From contig CAKZIX010000119.1 in the NCBI GenBank assembly GCA_936936565.1, positions 17,189-81,188 of the forward strand: 64,000 nt of DNA. Direction: 5' to 3'. This document shows positions 39,430-48,378 of this stretch, in pieces; position 1 is the stretch's first letter, and each line of letters starts with the position of its first letter. Source of the DNA: an uncultured Nocardiaceae bacterium (lineage in GTDB: Bacteria > Actinomycetota > Actinomycetes > Mycobacteriales > Mycobacteriaceae). The notes under the pieces are model-generated. The model was not told the origin of the DNA, did not search any database, and worked only from the letters and a program-made list of their open reading frames with translations. The translations under genes were made by a program, and so were the position numbers.

Positions 39430-42150
39430 CTACCCGTTGGGCCTGGGCAGCCCGCCCGGACGGGTCGTCGGTTGGCTGTTCTGGAACGGGTACTCGCCGT
39501 CGTCGTCGCCGCCGTCGGAGGGCTGTCCCGGTAACGGACCCGGATCCGGCTGCGTCGTCTGCGGCTGCTGCGTGCGCGGCGACTGTGTCTGCGGCGCCGC
39601 GCCCGGCACCGGAATCCGGATGCCCGGCAGGATCTCGATGTCCGTGGGCCTGACCACCGGCGGGGGCTGCGAGCCACCGCTGCCCGGCGACTGGGTCGGC
39701 GGTGCCGTCGTGCGCGGCGCGGTGTACGGCGCGGTGTAGGCGGGCACGCCGGCCTGGCCCGCGATCGAGCCCGGATTCGGGAAGTTCTCGTTGTCGGTGC
39801 CCTTGAGGGCGCCGTCCATCGCGTCCTTCCAGATGTCGGCCGGCAGACCGGAACCGTAGATCGAGCCGCCGTAGACGTTGGTCAGCGGCAAGCCTTGCTC
39901 GGTGCCGATCCAGACCGCGGTGGACAGCGACGGCGTATAGCCGACCATCCAGGCGTCCTTGTTCTCGCCGGTATCACCGAGCTGCGCGGTACCCGTCTTG
40001 GCCGCGGACTGCCGGCCACCGGCCAGATTGTGCCCGCGCGAATAGCCGGCGATGGGCCGCATCGCCGAGGTGACATTGTCGGCGACGGCCTTGTCCACGA
40101 CCTGCTGGCCCTGCGGCGCACCGCGATCGAGCAACACCTCGCCGTCGGCGGTGGTGACCTTCTGGATGAAGTACGGCTGGTGGTACATGCCGGACGCGGC
40201 CAGCGTCGCGTACGCCGATGCCATGTCGATGACACGTGACTGGTACTGGCCCAGCACGATGCCGTCGCTCGGGCCGGCGTTGTTCGGCTCGGTGAGCGTC
40301 GGTCCGATGCCCGGCAGTTCCTTGGGGATGCCGAGCCGGTGCGCCATGTCGGCGATCTTCTGCGAGCCGTTCTCCATCCCGAGCATCATGCGGTAGAAGC
40401 TGGTGTTCAACGACCGTTTGAGGGCCTCGGCGATGGTGCAGGTGCCGCAGGATTCACCCTCGACGTTGGTGATCTTGATGCCGTGCACGGTCAGCGGCGA
40501 GCTGTCGTACATCTTCGACAGCGGGATGCCCTGGTCGAGATTGGCCGCCAGGCCGAACACCTTGAACGAGGACCCCGTCTGCAGGCCGGAGTTCGCGAAA
40601 TCGAAGCCCTTGCCGTCGTTGCCGCCGTAGTAGGCCTTCACCGCGCCGGTGCGCGGGTCTACCGAGACCGCCGCGGTGCGCAGCACCGGCGGCTCGCCCT
40701 CCATGTTCTTGTTGACGGCGTCGACCACAGACTTCTGCATCTTCGGGTCGATCGTCGTGGTGATCTGCAGGCCCTCGGTGTTGAGCTGATGCTCGGACAC
40801 CCCGGCCGCGGACAGTTCCTGCAGGACCTTGGACTTGATCAGGCCTTCGGGCCCGTTGTCCTGGTTCGGGTTGGGCAGCGAGTTCAGCGGCACCACCATC
40901 GGGTACTTCATAGCGGCACGCTGGGCGCCGTCGAGCGTCCCGCTGGACACCATGCCGTCGAGCACGTACGACCAGCGCTCCTGCGCGCCCTTCGGGTTCT
41001 TCTCGGGATCCAGCGACGACGGCAGCTGAATCGTCGCGGCGAGCACGGCGCCCTCTTCGACCGTGAGCTGCTCGACCGGCTTGTTGAAGTAGGCCTTCGA
41101 GGCGGCGGCGATGCCGTACGAACCGCGGCCGAAATAGATGGTGTTCAGATAGGCCGAAAGAATCTCGTCCTTGCTCCACGAGCGCGCCATCTTCGAGGAG
41201 ATGACCAGCTCGTGCATCTTGCGGGTGATGGTGCGCTCGTCGCCGACCAGCGCGTTCTTCACGTACTGCTGGGTGATCGTCGAGCCACCGCCTGCGCTTT
41301 CCTTGCCGAGCAGGTTGTCGCGCAGGGCGCGGGTGAAGCCCGAGATGGAGAAGCCCGGGTTGGTGTAGAAGTCGCGGTCCTCGGCGGCGATCACCGCGTT
41401 GCGCACGTGCGGCGGCACCTGCTCGATGCCGACATCGGTGCGGTTGCCCTCCGGCGGCACCACCTTGGCCAGCACCGAGGTGCCGTCACCGGCCAGGATG
41501 GTGGCGACCTGATTGGTCTGAATGTCGCCCGGCTTGGGCACCACGACCGAAACGTAGGCAACCAGGAACGCCAGCAGCGGCAGCACCAGCGCCAGCGCGA
41601 ACAGTGTGTACAGGGTGCGGCGCACCGTGCGCCAGCGCCGCTTGCGCTTGGCCTTTTTCGCGGCGCCGTCGCCGGCCTCGCCGCCGCTGCCACCGCTGCC
41701 GCCCGGCGGCGGCCCGGCCGGCGGGCGGGTGTCTGCCGCGGTGCGTCGCTGCGGATTCGGACGGTCGGCCGGCGCGACGCGCCGGCCCGGCTCCGCGTGA
41801 CGCCCGACGTCCGCCCGCTGCGTGCGTTCGGCGTCCATGCGCTGGGTGCGTTCGTCCGCGCCGCGGCCGCTGGGTGCCTCGGGCTTGGGTGCAGGACCCG
41901 GCGGACGGCCCTGGGGCGGGCCCATGCGCCCGGGCGGCGGCCCCGAAGGCCGCTCGCCGGGCGGCGGCATCCGGCGCTCTGGCGGCGGCCCGGGTCGGCG
42001 TTCACCCGGCGGGGGCGGGCGATGTCCCTGCGGCGCGCGCGGCGGCCCGCCCGGTCCACTTCGGCTCGGCGGTGGCACAGGACGGCTGCCGCCCTCCGGA
42101 CGCATGCCTGCCGGGCGCGGGCCTGGCCGGTCGTCGTAAGGGTGGGTCAC
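39430..42150 (-). CDS. ponA: Bifunctional penicillin-binding protein (class A PBP, PonA1-like)
   Basis: Polymerises glycan strands and cross-links peptides of peptidoglycan. It has 906 residues: a Pro/Arg-rich cytoplasmic N-terminus (1-175), one TM segment (LYTLFALALVLPLLAFLVAYV), and a GT51 domain (about 225-400) with AAEDRDFYTNPG holding the catalytic Glu. The transpeptidase domain (about 480-790) has TGSSFK (nucleophile Ser), SLN and KTGTAQ motifs. A Pro-rich tail follows and there is no PASTA domain. The ATG at 42150 starts MTHPYDDRPGP. The upstream DUF5318 gene and downstream Rv0051-like gene reproduce the Rv0049-Rv0051 order. Confidence 0.96.
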   Translation of the reverse strand: MTHPYDDRPGPRPAGMRPEGGSRPVPPPSRSGPGGPPRAPQGHRPPPPGERRPGPPPERRMPPPGERPSGPPPGRMGPPQGRPPGPAPKPEAPSGRGADERTQRMDAERTQRADVGRHAEPGRRVAPADRPNPQRRTAADTRPPAGPPPGGSGGSGGEAGDGAAKKAKRKRRWRTVRRTLYTLFALALVLPLLAFLVAYVSVVVPKPGDIQTNQVATILAGDGTSVLAKVVPPEGNRTDVGIEQVPPHVRNAVIAAEDRDFYTNPGFSISGFTRALRDNLLGKESAGGGSTITQQYVKNALVGDERTITRKMHELVISSKMARSWSKDEILSAYLNTIYFGRGSYGIAAASKAYFNKPVEQLTVEEGAVLAATIQLPSSLDPEKNPKGAQERWSYVLDGMVSSGTLDGAQRAAMKYPMVVPLNSLPNPNQDNGPEGLIKSKVLQELSAAGVSEHQLNTEGLQITTTIDPKMQKSVVDAVNKNMEGEPPVLRTAAVSVDPRTGAVKAYYGGNDGKGFDFANSGLQTGSSFKVFGLAANLDQGIPLSKMYDSSPLTVHGIKITNVEGESCGTCTIAEALKRSLNTSFYRMMLGMENGSQKIADMAHRLGIPKELPGIGPTLTEPNNAGPSDGIVLGQYQSRVIDMASAYATLAASGMYHQPYFIQKVTTADGEVLLDRGAPQGQQVVDKAVADNVTSAMRPIAGYSRGHNLAGGRQSAAKTGTAQLGDTGENKDAWMVGYTPSLSTAVWIGTEQGLPLTNVYGGSIYGSGLPADIWKDAMDGALKGTDNENFPNPGSIAGQAGVPAYTAPYTAPRTTAPPTQSPGSGGSQPPPVVRPTDIEILPGIRIPVPGAAPQTQSPRTQQPQTTQPDPGPLPGQPSDGGDDDGEYPFQNSQPTTRPGGLPRPNG

Positions 42151-42217
42151 TGATCGGTCTCCTGTGTCGAATCTGGACGCCCGCTGCGGTCGGAGTTCTC
42201 GCGGGTCACCCGGTCGG

Positions 42218-42613
42218 TCATTCGATCGCGCGTGCGCGACGCTTCGGTGACGGGCTCACGCCCGCCACGTACGACTGCACCAAATGGTTCCAGCTGCACG
42301 TCCGGCAAACCTCGACGACGTGCACGGAGAACTCCTCGCGGGTGGCTGCCATCCGCACCAGTTCGTCCTGGGTACGGGCCGAGCCGGATACCGCTCCGAG
42401 CGCATCGCCAAAGACCCAGGATACGAGAGTCAGTTGTTCCTTCCGGCAGATCGGGCACATCACGTCGCTACCGGCGCCGTGAAATTTGGCAGCGCGCAGC
42501 AGGTACGGACTTGCGTCGCACACCTCGGAAACGCCGACGCGCCCCGAGTAGACGTCGGCCAGCAGAGTCCGACGCGCAAGCGCGTAGTCCACCACCTGCC
42601 GCTGCAATCGCAC
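42218..42613 (-). CDS. DUF5318 zinc-ribbon protein (Rv0049-like)
   Basis: A 131-residue protein with the start VRLQRQVVDYALARRTLL (GTG at 42613) and two CxxC knuckles, DVMCPICRKEQL and VVEVCRTCSWNHL, that probably bind one zinc. No ribosome site precedes the GTG, so a leaderless message is likely. The family is restricted to actinobacteria and lies upstream of ponA, as Rv0049 does of ponA1. Function is unknown; a regulatory or RNA-binding role is a guess. It is divergent from the DUF1707 gene. Confidence 0.88.
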   Translation of the reverse strand: MRLQRQVVDYALARRTLLADVYSGRVGVSEVCDASPYLLRAAKFHGAGSDVMCPICRKEQLTLVSWVFGDALGAVSGSARTQDELVRMAATREEFSVHVVEVCRTCSWNHLVQSYVAGVSPSPKRRARAIE

Positions 42614-42780
42614 GGAAACCAGAGTACGTGCGCCTGGGCCGCGCCGCGGTGGTTGGGCACTGCCGAGCGACCTCCGGCGCCTACGATTCCTGGGATCGGT
42701 AGGCGCTCTCGGGGCTGCGACAGTTCGCTCACCAGGCAACATCCGAGAACACCTTCGCGCTATCGAAACGAGTGTGGCCA

Positions 42781-43551
42781 ATGACTTCCGGCAACCGCCG
42801 AGCCCGCGACATCGACCGTTCGCTGACCTGCACGGCGCTGGATCGCGCCTACGCCGAGGGCCAACTCGACTTCGACGAGCACCGCACGCGGGTGGCGTCG
42901 GCGATGCGCGCGAAGACCCTCGGGCAGCTACGAGCACTCACCGGTGACCTGCAATCCGACGATCCGCTGCCCGAGCCGCGGCCACGGCTGCCCCAGGTAC
43001 CCCGGCTGCGCTCCGGCGCGTGGCTCGCCATCGCGATCGTCGGGGCGGTCGTTCTGGTGAATGCGGGAATCGCGGGCTGGCTCTGGGCTCGCGAATCACG
43101 CTCGCTGCTGACCAATTCTGCGCTGCACGCGATGGTCGAGGATCTGCAGGCGAAGTTCGGCGACACCCGCTTCGACGAGGTGTCGATTTTCGAGGAGCAC
43201 GCGGTTCTGGAGCGCTCGATGGCCGGTTCGCCGGACCGCTCGGTGTCCTACACCTACCGGCGGTCGCTGCTGGGCGGGCGGATCAACGAGTGGACGCGGG
43301 ACAAGCGTGCGCCCGGGCAGCCGGTGTTCGACCTGCGCGAGGTGGACATCGACCGCGTGCTGGTGCTGCTCGAGGACGCGCCGCGGCTGTTGAAGGTCGA
43401 CAGCCCGGACAACCGGCACGTGCGTCTGGGGAGTACCACGAGCAAGCCGCAGCAAGTGTCGATCTACCTGTCCAACGAGTATCGCGAGTCCGGGTCGCTG
43501 GAAGCCGGTTTCGATGGCCGCAACGTCACTGCGGATCGGCACGGGCAGTAG
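42781..43551 (+). CDS. DUF1707 membrane protein (Rv0048c-like)
   Basis: A 256-residue protein. The N-terminal DUF1707 motif (RRARDIDRSLTCTALDRAYAEGQLDFDEHRTRVASAM) covers about residues 5-45 and is a common head in actinobacterial membrane or regulatory proteins. A single TM follows (LAIAIVGAVVLVNAGIAGWLW), then an extracytoplasmic domain of about 150 residues without known motifs. I take the ATG at 42781; a GTG nine bases earlier is possible. It lies between the DUF5318 gene (divergent) and padR. This matches the position of Rv0048c, although in M. tuberculosis that gene reads with padR and ino1, as it does here. Confidence 0.82.
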   Translation: MTSGNRRARDIDRSLTCTALDRAYAEGQLDFDEHRTRVASAMRAKTLGQLRALTGDLQSDDPLPEPRPRLPQVPRLRSGAWLAIAIVGAVVLVNAGIAGWLWARESRSLLTNSALHAMVEDLQAKFGDTRFDEVSIFEEHAVLERSMAGSPDRSVSYTYRRSLLGGRINEWTRDKRAPGQPVFDLREVDIDRVLVLLEDAPRLLKVDSPDNRHVRLGSTTSKPQQVSIYLSNEYRESGSLEAGFDGRNVTADRHGQ

Positions 43552-43600
43552 GACGCAGGGTTACAAAAAGGTTGCGTACCGCTGTCCATCTGGTGCTAGT

Positions 43601-43617
43601 TATATCGCCGCGATATA
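43601..43617. promoter_or_regulatory. Palindromic operator in front of padR-ino1
   Basis: TATATCGCCGCGATATA is a perfect 7-bp inverted repeat around three bases. It is the most AT-rich spot of the 116-bp gap and lies 51 bp before the PadR start. PadR repressors bind this type of ATAT-flanked dyad in their own promoters. Confidence 0.65.
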
Positions 43618-43667
43618 GTTGGGCATCGCATCAAGCGGTTAGGTCAACGTTGAGGGAGGTTTCGCCG

Positions 43668-44216
43668 GTGCTCGAATTGGCGATTCTCGGCCTCCTCCTG
43701 GAATCCCCGATGCATGGCTACGAGCTGCGCAAACGGCTCACTGGCCTGCTCGGCGCGTTCCGCGCCTTCTCCTACGGTTCGCTGTACCCGACACTGCGCC
43801 GGATGCAGGCCGACGGGCTGATTCAGGAGCAGGGCGCCGACGGGCTCGTCCGGCGGGGCAAGCGCGTCTACGAGCTCACCCCGCTCGGGCGCGGGCGCTT
43901 CACCGAGCTCGTCGCCGACACCGGCCCGCAGAACTACACCGACGACGGGTTCGGCGTGCACCTCGCCTTCTTCGGGCGTACCCCCGCGGAAGCGCGGATG
44001 CGGATCCTGGAAGGCCGCCGCCGCCAGGTCGAGGAGCGGCGCGAAGGACTGCGTGAGGCAATCCGGCGGGCGAACGAGTCGTTCGATCGCTACACGCGCC
44101 AGCTCCACCAACTCGGCCTCGAATCCAGCGAGCGTGAAGTGCGCTGGCTCAACGAACTGATTGCCGCCGAGCAATCCTCCACCACAAAGCAAGAAGGAGA
44201 ACCAGGACATGAGTGA
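43668..44216 (+). CDS. PadR-family transcriptional repressor
   Basis: A 182-residue PadR-s2-like regulator. The winged helix occupies residues 1-85 (LELAILGLLLESPMHGYELRKRL, FSYGSLYPTLRRMQADGLI, VYELTPLGR). A C-terminal dimerisation coiled coil follows (RRRQVEERREGLREAIRRAN). The start is GTG at 43668 with GGGAGG upstream. It is co-transcribed with ino1 through an 8-bp overlap, as Rv0047c is with Rv0046c, and probably represses its own operon at the TATATCG dyad. The effector ligand is unknown. Confidence 0.92.
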   Translation: MLELAILGLLLESPMHGYELRKRLTGLLGAFRAFSYGSLYPTLRRMQADGLIQEQGADGLVRRGKRVYELTPLGRGRFTELVADTGPQNYTDDGFGVHLAFFGRTPAEARMRILEGRRRQVEERREGLREAIRRANESFDRYTRQLHQLGLESSEREVRWLNELIAAEQSSTTKQEGEPGHE

Positions 44217-45291
44217 GGTCCGCGTAGCGATTGTGGGCGTGGGCAACTGCGCTTCGTCGCTGGTCCAGGGTGTGCACTACTACAAGGACGCCGACGAGAC
44301 GACGAGCGTCCCCGGTCTGATGCACGTGCGCTTCGGGCAGTACCACGTGCGCGACGTGAAGTTCGTCGCCGCATTCGATGTCGACGCCAAGAAGGTCGGC
44401 TTCGACCTCTCCGACGCCATCAACGCCTCGGAGAACAACACAATCAAGATCTGCGACGTGCCGCCGAGCGATGTTCTCGTGCAGCGCGGCCCGACGCTGG
44501 ACGGCATCGGAAAGTACTACGCCGAGACCATCGAGCTGTCCGAGGCCGAGCCGGTCGACGTCGTGAAGGTGCTGAAAGACGCCAAGGTCGACGTGCTGGT
44601 CTCCTACCTGCCCGTCGGCTCCGAACAGGCCGACAAGTTCTACGCCCAGTGCGCGATCGACGCCGGCGTGGCGTTCGTCAACGCGCTGCCGGTGTTCATC
44701 GCCTCCGACCCCGAGTGGGCCGAGAAGTTCCGCGCCGCGGGCGTGCCGATCGTCGGCGACGACATCAAGAGCCAGGTCGGCGCGACCATCACCCACCGCG
44801 TGATGGCCAAGCTGTTCGAGGATCGCGGCGTGGTGCTGGATCGCACCTTCCAGCTCAACGTCGGCGGCAACATGGACTTCAAGAACATGCTCGAGCGCGA
44901 GCGTCTGGAGTCGAAGAAGGTCTCCAAGACCCAGGCCGTCACCTCGAACCTGCAGGGCCCGCTGTCGGGCAAGGTGCACGACAAGAACGTGCACATCGGC
45001 CCGTCGGACTACGTCGCCTGGCTCGACGACCGCAAGTGGGCCTACGTGCGCCTCGAGGGCCGCGCCTTCGGTGACGTGCCGCTCAACCTCGAGTACAAGC
45101 TCGAGGTGTGGGACTCGCCGAACTCGGCCGGCATCATCATCGATGCCGTGCGTGCCGCGAAGATCGCCCTCGACCGCAAGGTCGGCGGTCCGGTGCTGCC
45201 GGCCAGCGCCTACCTGATGAAGAGCCCGCCGCAGCAGCTGCCCGACGACGTCGCGCGGACCCAGCTGGAAGCCTTCATCGTCGAGGCGTAA
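44209..45291 (+). CDS. ino1: myo-Inositol-1-phosphate synthase
   Basis: NAD-dependent conversion of glucose-6-phosphate to inositol-1-phosphate. This is the first step toward phosphatidylinositol, LAM/PIM lipids and mycothiol. It has 360 residues: an N-terminal Rossmann fold (VRVAIVGVGNCASSLVQGV) and the active-site segment LNVGGNMDFKNML, with lysines in KVSKTQAVTSNL and DDIKSQVGATITH. AYLMKSPPQQ is the conserved C-terminal signature. The ATG at 44209 has AAGGAGAA upstream and overlaps the padR end. Gene pair and length match Rv0047c-Rv0046c. Confidence 0.97.
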   Translation: MSEVRVAIVGVGNCASSLVQGVHYYKDADETTSVPGLMHVRFGQYHVRDVKFVAAFDVDAKKVGFDLSDAINASENNTIKICDVPPSDVLVQRGPTLDGIGKYYAETIELSEAEPVDVVKVLKDAKVDVLVSYLPVGSEQADKFYAQCAIDAGVAFVNALPVFIASDPEWAEKFRAAGVPIVGDDIKSQVGATITHRVMAKLFEDRGVVLDRTFQLNVGGNMDFKNMLERERLESKKVSKTQAVTSNLQGPLSGKVHDKNVHIGPSDYVAWLDDRKWAYVRLEGRAFGDVPLNLEYKLEVWDSPNSAGIIIDAVRAAKIALDRKVGGPVLPASAYLMKSPPQQLPDDVARTQLEAFIVEA

Positions 45292-45302
45292 CCCACTGTG
45301 CG

Positions 45303-45334
45303 AGTGGCACATTCGTTGCAACGAAGGTGCCACT
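45303..45334. promoter_or_regulatory. 32-bp inverted repeat between ino1 and the next gene
   Basis: AGTGGCAC-TTCGTTG pairs with CAACGAA-GTGCCACT with one central mismatch per arm and no loop. It lies 11 bp after the ino1 stop and 19 bp before the next start. It could end ino1 transcription or be an operator for the 45354 gene. There is no T-run. Confidence 0.5.
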
Positions 45335-45353
45335 TCGCGCTACGGTACGTGTT

Positions 45354-46226
45354 ATGGCCGACGCCGACCACATCCGGCAATTGATGATCGACGCGTTGCG
45401 TGCGTACGGCATCGACGCGGTGCCCGACGGTCCGGACGACCTGGTCGCCGACGGCTCCCGGTTCGCCGTCGACAATGTCGTCGCGAAGTGCCGCAACGCC
45501 GCACCCGAGGAGGTGCCGCGGATCGTCTTCGAGCATGTCGCGACGCTGGCCACCGCGCAGACCGGGCCGGGCGCCGCCGACCTCGACGACGCACAGTTCC
45601 TGCAGGCGGTCCGGGCCCGCGTGTTCCCGCGCGACTTCGCGCCCTGGGATGATGCCGAGGGCTTCGACTATGTTCGCCCGGTCACCACGTTCGGTTCCTC
45701 GGACGTGATCGCCGCGTTGTGTCTCGACTTTCCCGACCATGTCGCCACCCTCAACGACGAGCACCTCCGCGGCCGCGATGTCGACCGCGTCTGGGCCGCT
45801 GCGCTGGCCGCCACCGCCGCCGAACCGTTCGAGTTTCACCAAGAAGTGGACACCGAGCACGGCCGGTTTGCCGTGGTAGAGGGCGAATCGCTGTTCATCG
45901 CGTCCAAAATTCTTGGCCGGCCGCCGCTGCTCTCGCAACTCATCGTGCCGTCCCCGCACGGGGTGCTGTTCGCGATCCCGAACCGGCACCTCATCGCCTA
46001 CCACAACGTGGTGGACGCGGGCGTGCTGAAAATGGTTGAGGCGCTGCTCGGCTTCGCCCGGAACTACTTCGAACAGGGCCCCGGATCGGTCAGTCCCGAC
46101 CTGTTCTTCTGGCACGGCGAGCATCTGCAGCAGATCACCCGCACCGAGCCCGAGTCCCATTCCATTCGCGTGGAGGTCGACGGCCCGTTCGCCGACGCGC
46201 TCGGCGAGCTCACGCCCGACGATTGA
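45354..46226 (+). CDS. Conserved hypothetical protein downstream of ino1
   Basis: A 290-residue soluble protein. The ATG at 45354 lacks a ribosome site but has TACGGT 10 bp upstream, fitting a leaderless message. It opens MADADHIRQLMIDALRAYG. Noticeable segments are VRPVTTFGSSDVIAALC, FAVVEGESLFIASKIL and PSPHGVLFAIPNRHLIAYH. The general pattern recalls DUF1444-like proteins, but I am not certain. There is no signal peptide or TM span. It ends where the convergent GyrI-like gene ends. Confidence 0.72.
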   Translation: MADADHIRQLMIDALRAYGIDAVPDGPDDLVADGSRFAVDNVVAKCRNAAPEEVPRIVFEHVATLATAQTGPGAADLDDAQFLQAVRARVFPRDFAPWDDAEGFDYVRPVTTFGSSDVIAALCLDFPDHVATLNDEHLRGRDVDRVWAAALAATAAEPFEFHQEVDTEHGRFAVVEGESLFIASKILGRPPLLSQLIVPSPHGVLFAIPNRHLIAYHNVVDAGVLKMVEALLGFARNYFEQGPGSVSPDLFFWHGEHLQQITRTEPESHSIRVEVDGPFADALGELTPDD

Positions 46227-46661
46227 TCACTCGGTGTCTTCGACCGAGACGTACACCTCGACGGAGGTGTCGCCGACGAACCGTTCGATGTCGGTGACGT
46301 AGGTGCGCTTGATGGCGCCCGCGTTTTCGGCCTTGATCACCTCGGCCCACGCGGTGCGGGTCAGGTCATAGGGCTTTCCGGACACGGTGAACTTGGCGTA
46401 GGTGCCTTCGGGCACCACGGTCAGGACGTCGCCGCGCTCCACATCGTCGAGCGCGTCGCATTCGTATCCGAGCACCGCGGCGCTGCGCCCGTCCTGGGCG
46501 ACGTACACGGCCACCCGCGGGCCGTGCTTGCCGCGCGCAAGGTAGCGATCCCACGTGTAGTTCACCAGGTCGAGGTCGCGGCGCGTGACCTCGCGCCCGC
46601 CCAGCGGAATGGTGAATCCGGCGACGATTCTCTGGCCCACCCGGACTATCTCGAAGCTCAC
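46227..46661 (-). CDS. GyrI-like effector-binding-domain protein (second of a pair)
   Basis: A 144-residue stand-alone small-molecule-binding (AraC effector-binding/GyrI-like) domain. Features include FEIVRVGQRIVAGFTIPL at the start, YLARGKHGPRVAVYVAQDG, CDALDDVERGDVLTVVPEGTYAKFTV and EVYVSVEDTE at the end. There is no DNA-binding domain. The GTG at 46661 overlaps the stop of the upstream paralogue by 4 bp (GTGA). Ligand is unknown; relatives bind drugs or hydrolyse cyclopropanoid toxins. Confidence 0.78.
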   Translation of the reverse strand: MSFEIVRVGQRIVAGFTIPLGGREVTRRDLDLVNYTWDRYLARGKHGPRVAVYVAQDGRSAAVLGYECDALDDVERGDVLTVVPEGTYAKFTVSGKPYDLTRTAWAEVIKAENAGAIKRTYVTDIERFVGDTSVEVYVSVEDTE

Positions 46662-47113
46662 AGATCCGCCCTATCCGCCAACGCAACGAAGACCTCGACT
46701 GTGTTCGCGTTCGGATAGCGTTCGAAATCCCCCGTGTAGGCGCGCACGAAATCGCCCTCGGCCTCGGCGTCCCAGACCGCGCGCCACAGTCCCGCGATCG
46801 TATCGCCGATGTTCTCACCGGTGCGCACGAACCGCGCAAACCGTCCGGCCGGAATGCGCGCCAGCACGTCGCCGGGGCGCACGTCGTCCAGGTTGTAGCA
46901 GCGATACCCGATGATGTGCGTCAGATAGGCGTTCAGCTCCGGGGCATGGTCGACGTACGCGGTGGCCGGCGGTCCCGGCAGCTGCGTGGACAGCATCCGG
47001 GCCCACGTTTCTTCCACCTTGCGCCGGCGAGACCCCTCGACCGCGAGCGCCGGACTGCGCAGGACCGTGCCCGCAACCAGCGTTTCGGGTCGTTCGACGA
47101 CACTGAAGCTCAC
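46658..47113 (-). CDS. GyrI-like effector-binding-domain protein (first of a pair)
   Basis: A 151-residue paralogue of the gene it overlaps. It shows FSVVERPETLVAGTVLRSP, a central AYLTHIIGYRCYNLDDVRPGD and IPAGRFARFVRTGENIGD, then a C-terminal NTVEVFVALADR. The PAG/PEGxYAxF segment is the family hallmark. The start is GTG at 47113 after GGGGATTCC. Two such proteins in overlapping order may form a heterodimeric pseudo-repeat. No regulator or pump is adjacent. Confidence 0.76.
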   Translation of the reverse strand: MSFSVVERPETLVAGTVLRSPALAVEGSRRRKVEETWARMLSTQLPGPPATAYVDHAPELNAYLTHIIGYRCYNLDDVRPGDVLARIPAGRFARFVRTGENIGDTIAGLWRAVWDAEAEGDFVRAYTGDFERYPNANTVEVFVALADRADL

Positions 47114-47138
47114 CGGAATCCCCTATTTCTCGCTGTAG

Positions 47139-47163
47139 CGCGCGAGCACGGTTAGCTCGCGCG
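47139..47163 (-). terminator. Hairpin downstream of the broken amidohydrolase gene
   Basis: CGCGCGAGC pairs with GCTCGCGCG over a 7-nt loop. It lies between the end of the ABC/amidohydrolase operon and the GyrI-like genes. Confidence 0.55.
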
Positions 47164-47225
47164 TTGCAGCGTGTTTACCATGCGGACGTTGCTGCTGCCG
47201 CCGGCGCTCAACCCCCGCATCGCAC

Positions 47226-48373
47226 TCAGTCCGTTGACGGATGCGCGACCGCCGTAATTCTGTATACCCGTTCTGCCGTCTGGGTGAAAACTCGATCCAA
47301 CGCGTGTTGCCCGCGCGCTCCCACCACGGTTGCGACGGCCCGCAGATTGTCGCCCACGCTCGCCACCGGCTTGGCCAGCGGCGCGTTGGACCCCCACATC
47401 AGCCGCTCCGGTCCGAACACGTCGAGCGCGTGATCGAGCAGCGGCGCTAGCCGTTCCACCAGCTCGTCGGCGGGCGTGGACTGGTTCGGCAGCGCCAGCC
47501 GGTGCCCGAGCACGGGCAGTGTGAGGCCGCTGAGCTTGGCGACGACGTTCGGGTGCGCGGCCACCGCAGCGAGATCGTCGCGCCAGGCCTGTCCAATTGC
47601 GCGGCGCTCGGCTTCGGTCCGTCCGGTCACCCGCCCGACCGGGCCGAACAGCCCGGCCGGCATGCCGAGGTGGTCGAGCACGATCGTCACCTCGGGGTAG
47701 CGGCGGGCAAGCTCGGCGACGTCGGGCAAATCGTGGGAGTACACCCAGGCTTCGAACGCCAGGTTCCGCTCGGCGAGCCTTGCGAATCCGTCCAGAAAGC
47801 GCGGCCGCACCAGCACCCGGCTGTCTTTGGTCCACGACCGCACGCCCGGATCCTGATGGTGGGCGGCCCCGCTGCGCACGGCGGTGACCAGCGGAGATGC
47901 TTCCAGATGCGCGTCGAGCAACTCGGCGAAGCGCGACCCGGCGGGGTTGGCTGCGGCGACGATCGCGCCGAGGCGCGGGCGGGTGAACGGCAGCTGCGCG
48001 ACCCACGATGTCTCGTTGGCGGGTGCGAGACGGCCGTGGCCGTACAGGACGACTCGATGTGCACGACGGTGTCGATGTGCAGGGCGGCGACATCGGCGCC
48101 GTACTGCAGCGGCAGGTACGGGTGCGAGATGTAGTACGGATCGCCGAACGTCTCGCGCTCGGCTTGCGGCAGCAGCCGCAGCGCCGCCTTGAGCAGGCCC
48201 GGAAATTTGTGCAGCGGGGTGACGATCAGGCTGACCTCGCGCGGGGTGTGGATCGGATCCCACTGATGCATGTGGGCGTCGATCACCCGCTGCGGCAGCG
48301 CCGGCTCCGAACCGTGGCCGCTCGGCAAGCTCCGCTCCGAACCATGGTCGCTCCGCAAGCTCCGCTCCGGCAT
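47226..48373 (-). pseudogene. Amidohydrolase-2 family gene broken by a one-base frameshift
   Basis: Metal-dependent TIM-barrel hydrolase (lactonase/decarboxylase-like). The 5' part from the ATG at 48373 (AAGGGG site) reads RVIDAHMHQWDP (metal-binding HMH), VTPLHKFPGLLKAAL and HIDTVVHIESS. The frame then breaks near 48044-48046. One extra base would give ESSWYGHGRLAPANETSWVAQ, and the other frame continues through IVLDHLGMPAGLFGP and MWGSNAPLAKP to the stop at 47226. It is the last gene after the two ABC permeases and may act on the imported sugar's product. Two in-frame 30-bp repeats lie in its first 30 codons. It could be a true mutation or a base-call error. Confidence 0.82.
48306..48365. 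repeat. In-frame 30-bp tandem repeat at the start of the amidohydrolase gene
   Basis: TCCGAACCGTGGCCGCTCGG and TCCGAACCATGGTCGCTCCG begin two 30-bp units at 48306 and 48336. The units encode RSLRSDHGSE and RSLPSGHGSE near the N-terminus of the broken amidohydrolase. Confidence 0.8.
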
Positions 48374-48378
48374 CGGTG

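Noticed and set aside
40339..42153. 604-codon plus-strand frame opposite ponA
   Set aside because: Translation is His/Arg/Gly-rich noise; ponA on the other strand has all catalytic motifs.
47152..47230. A 22-codon peptide MRGLSAGGSSNVRMVN... suspected as a secreted or RiPP precursor
   Set aside because: No ribosome site, no maturation genes, and its end overlaps the hairpin at 47139-47163.
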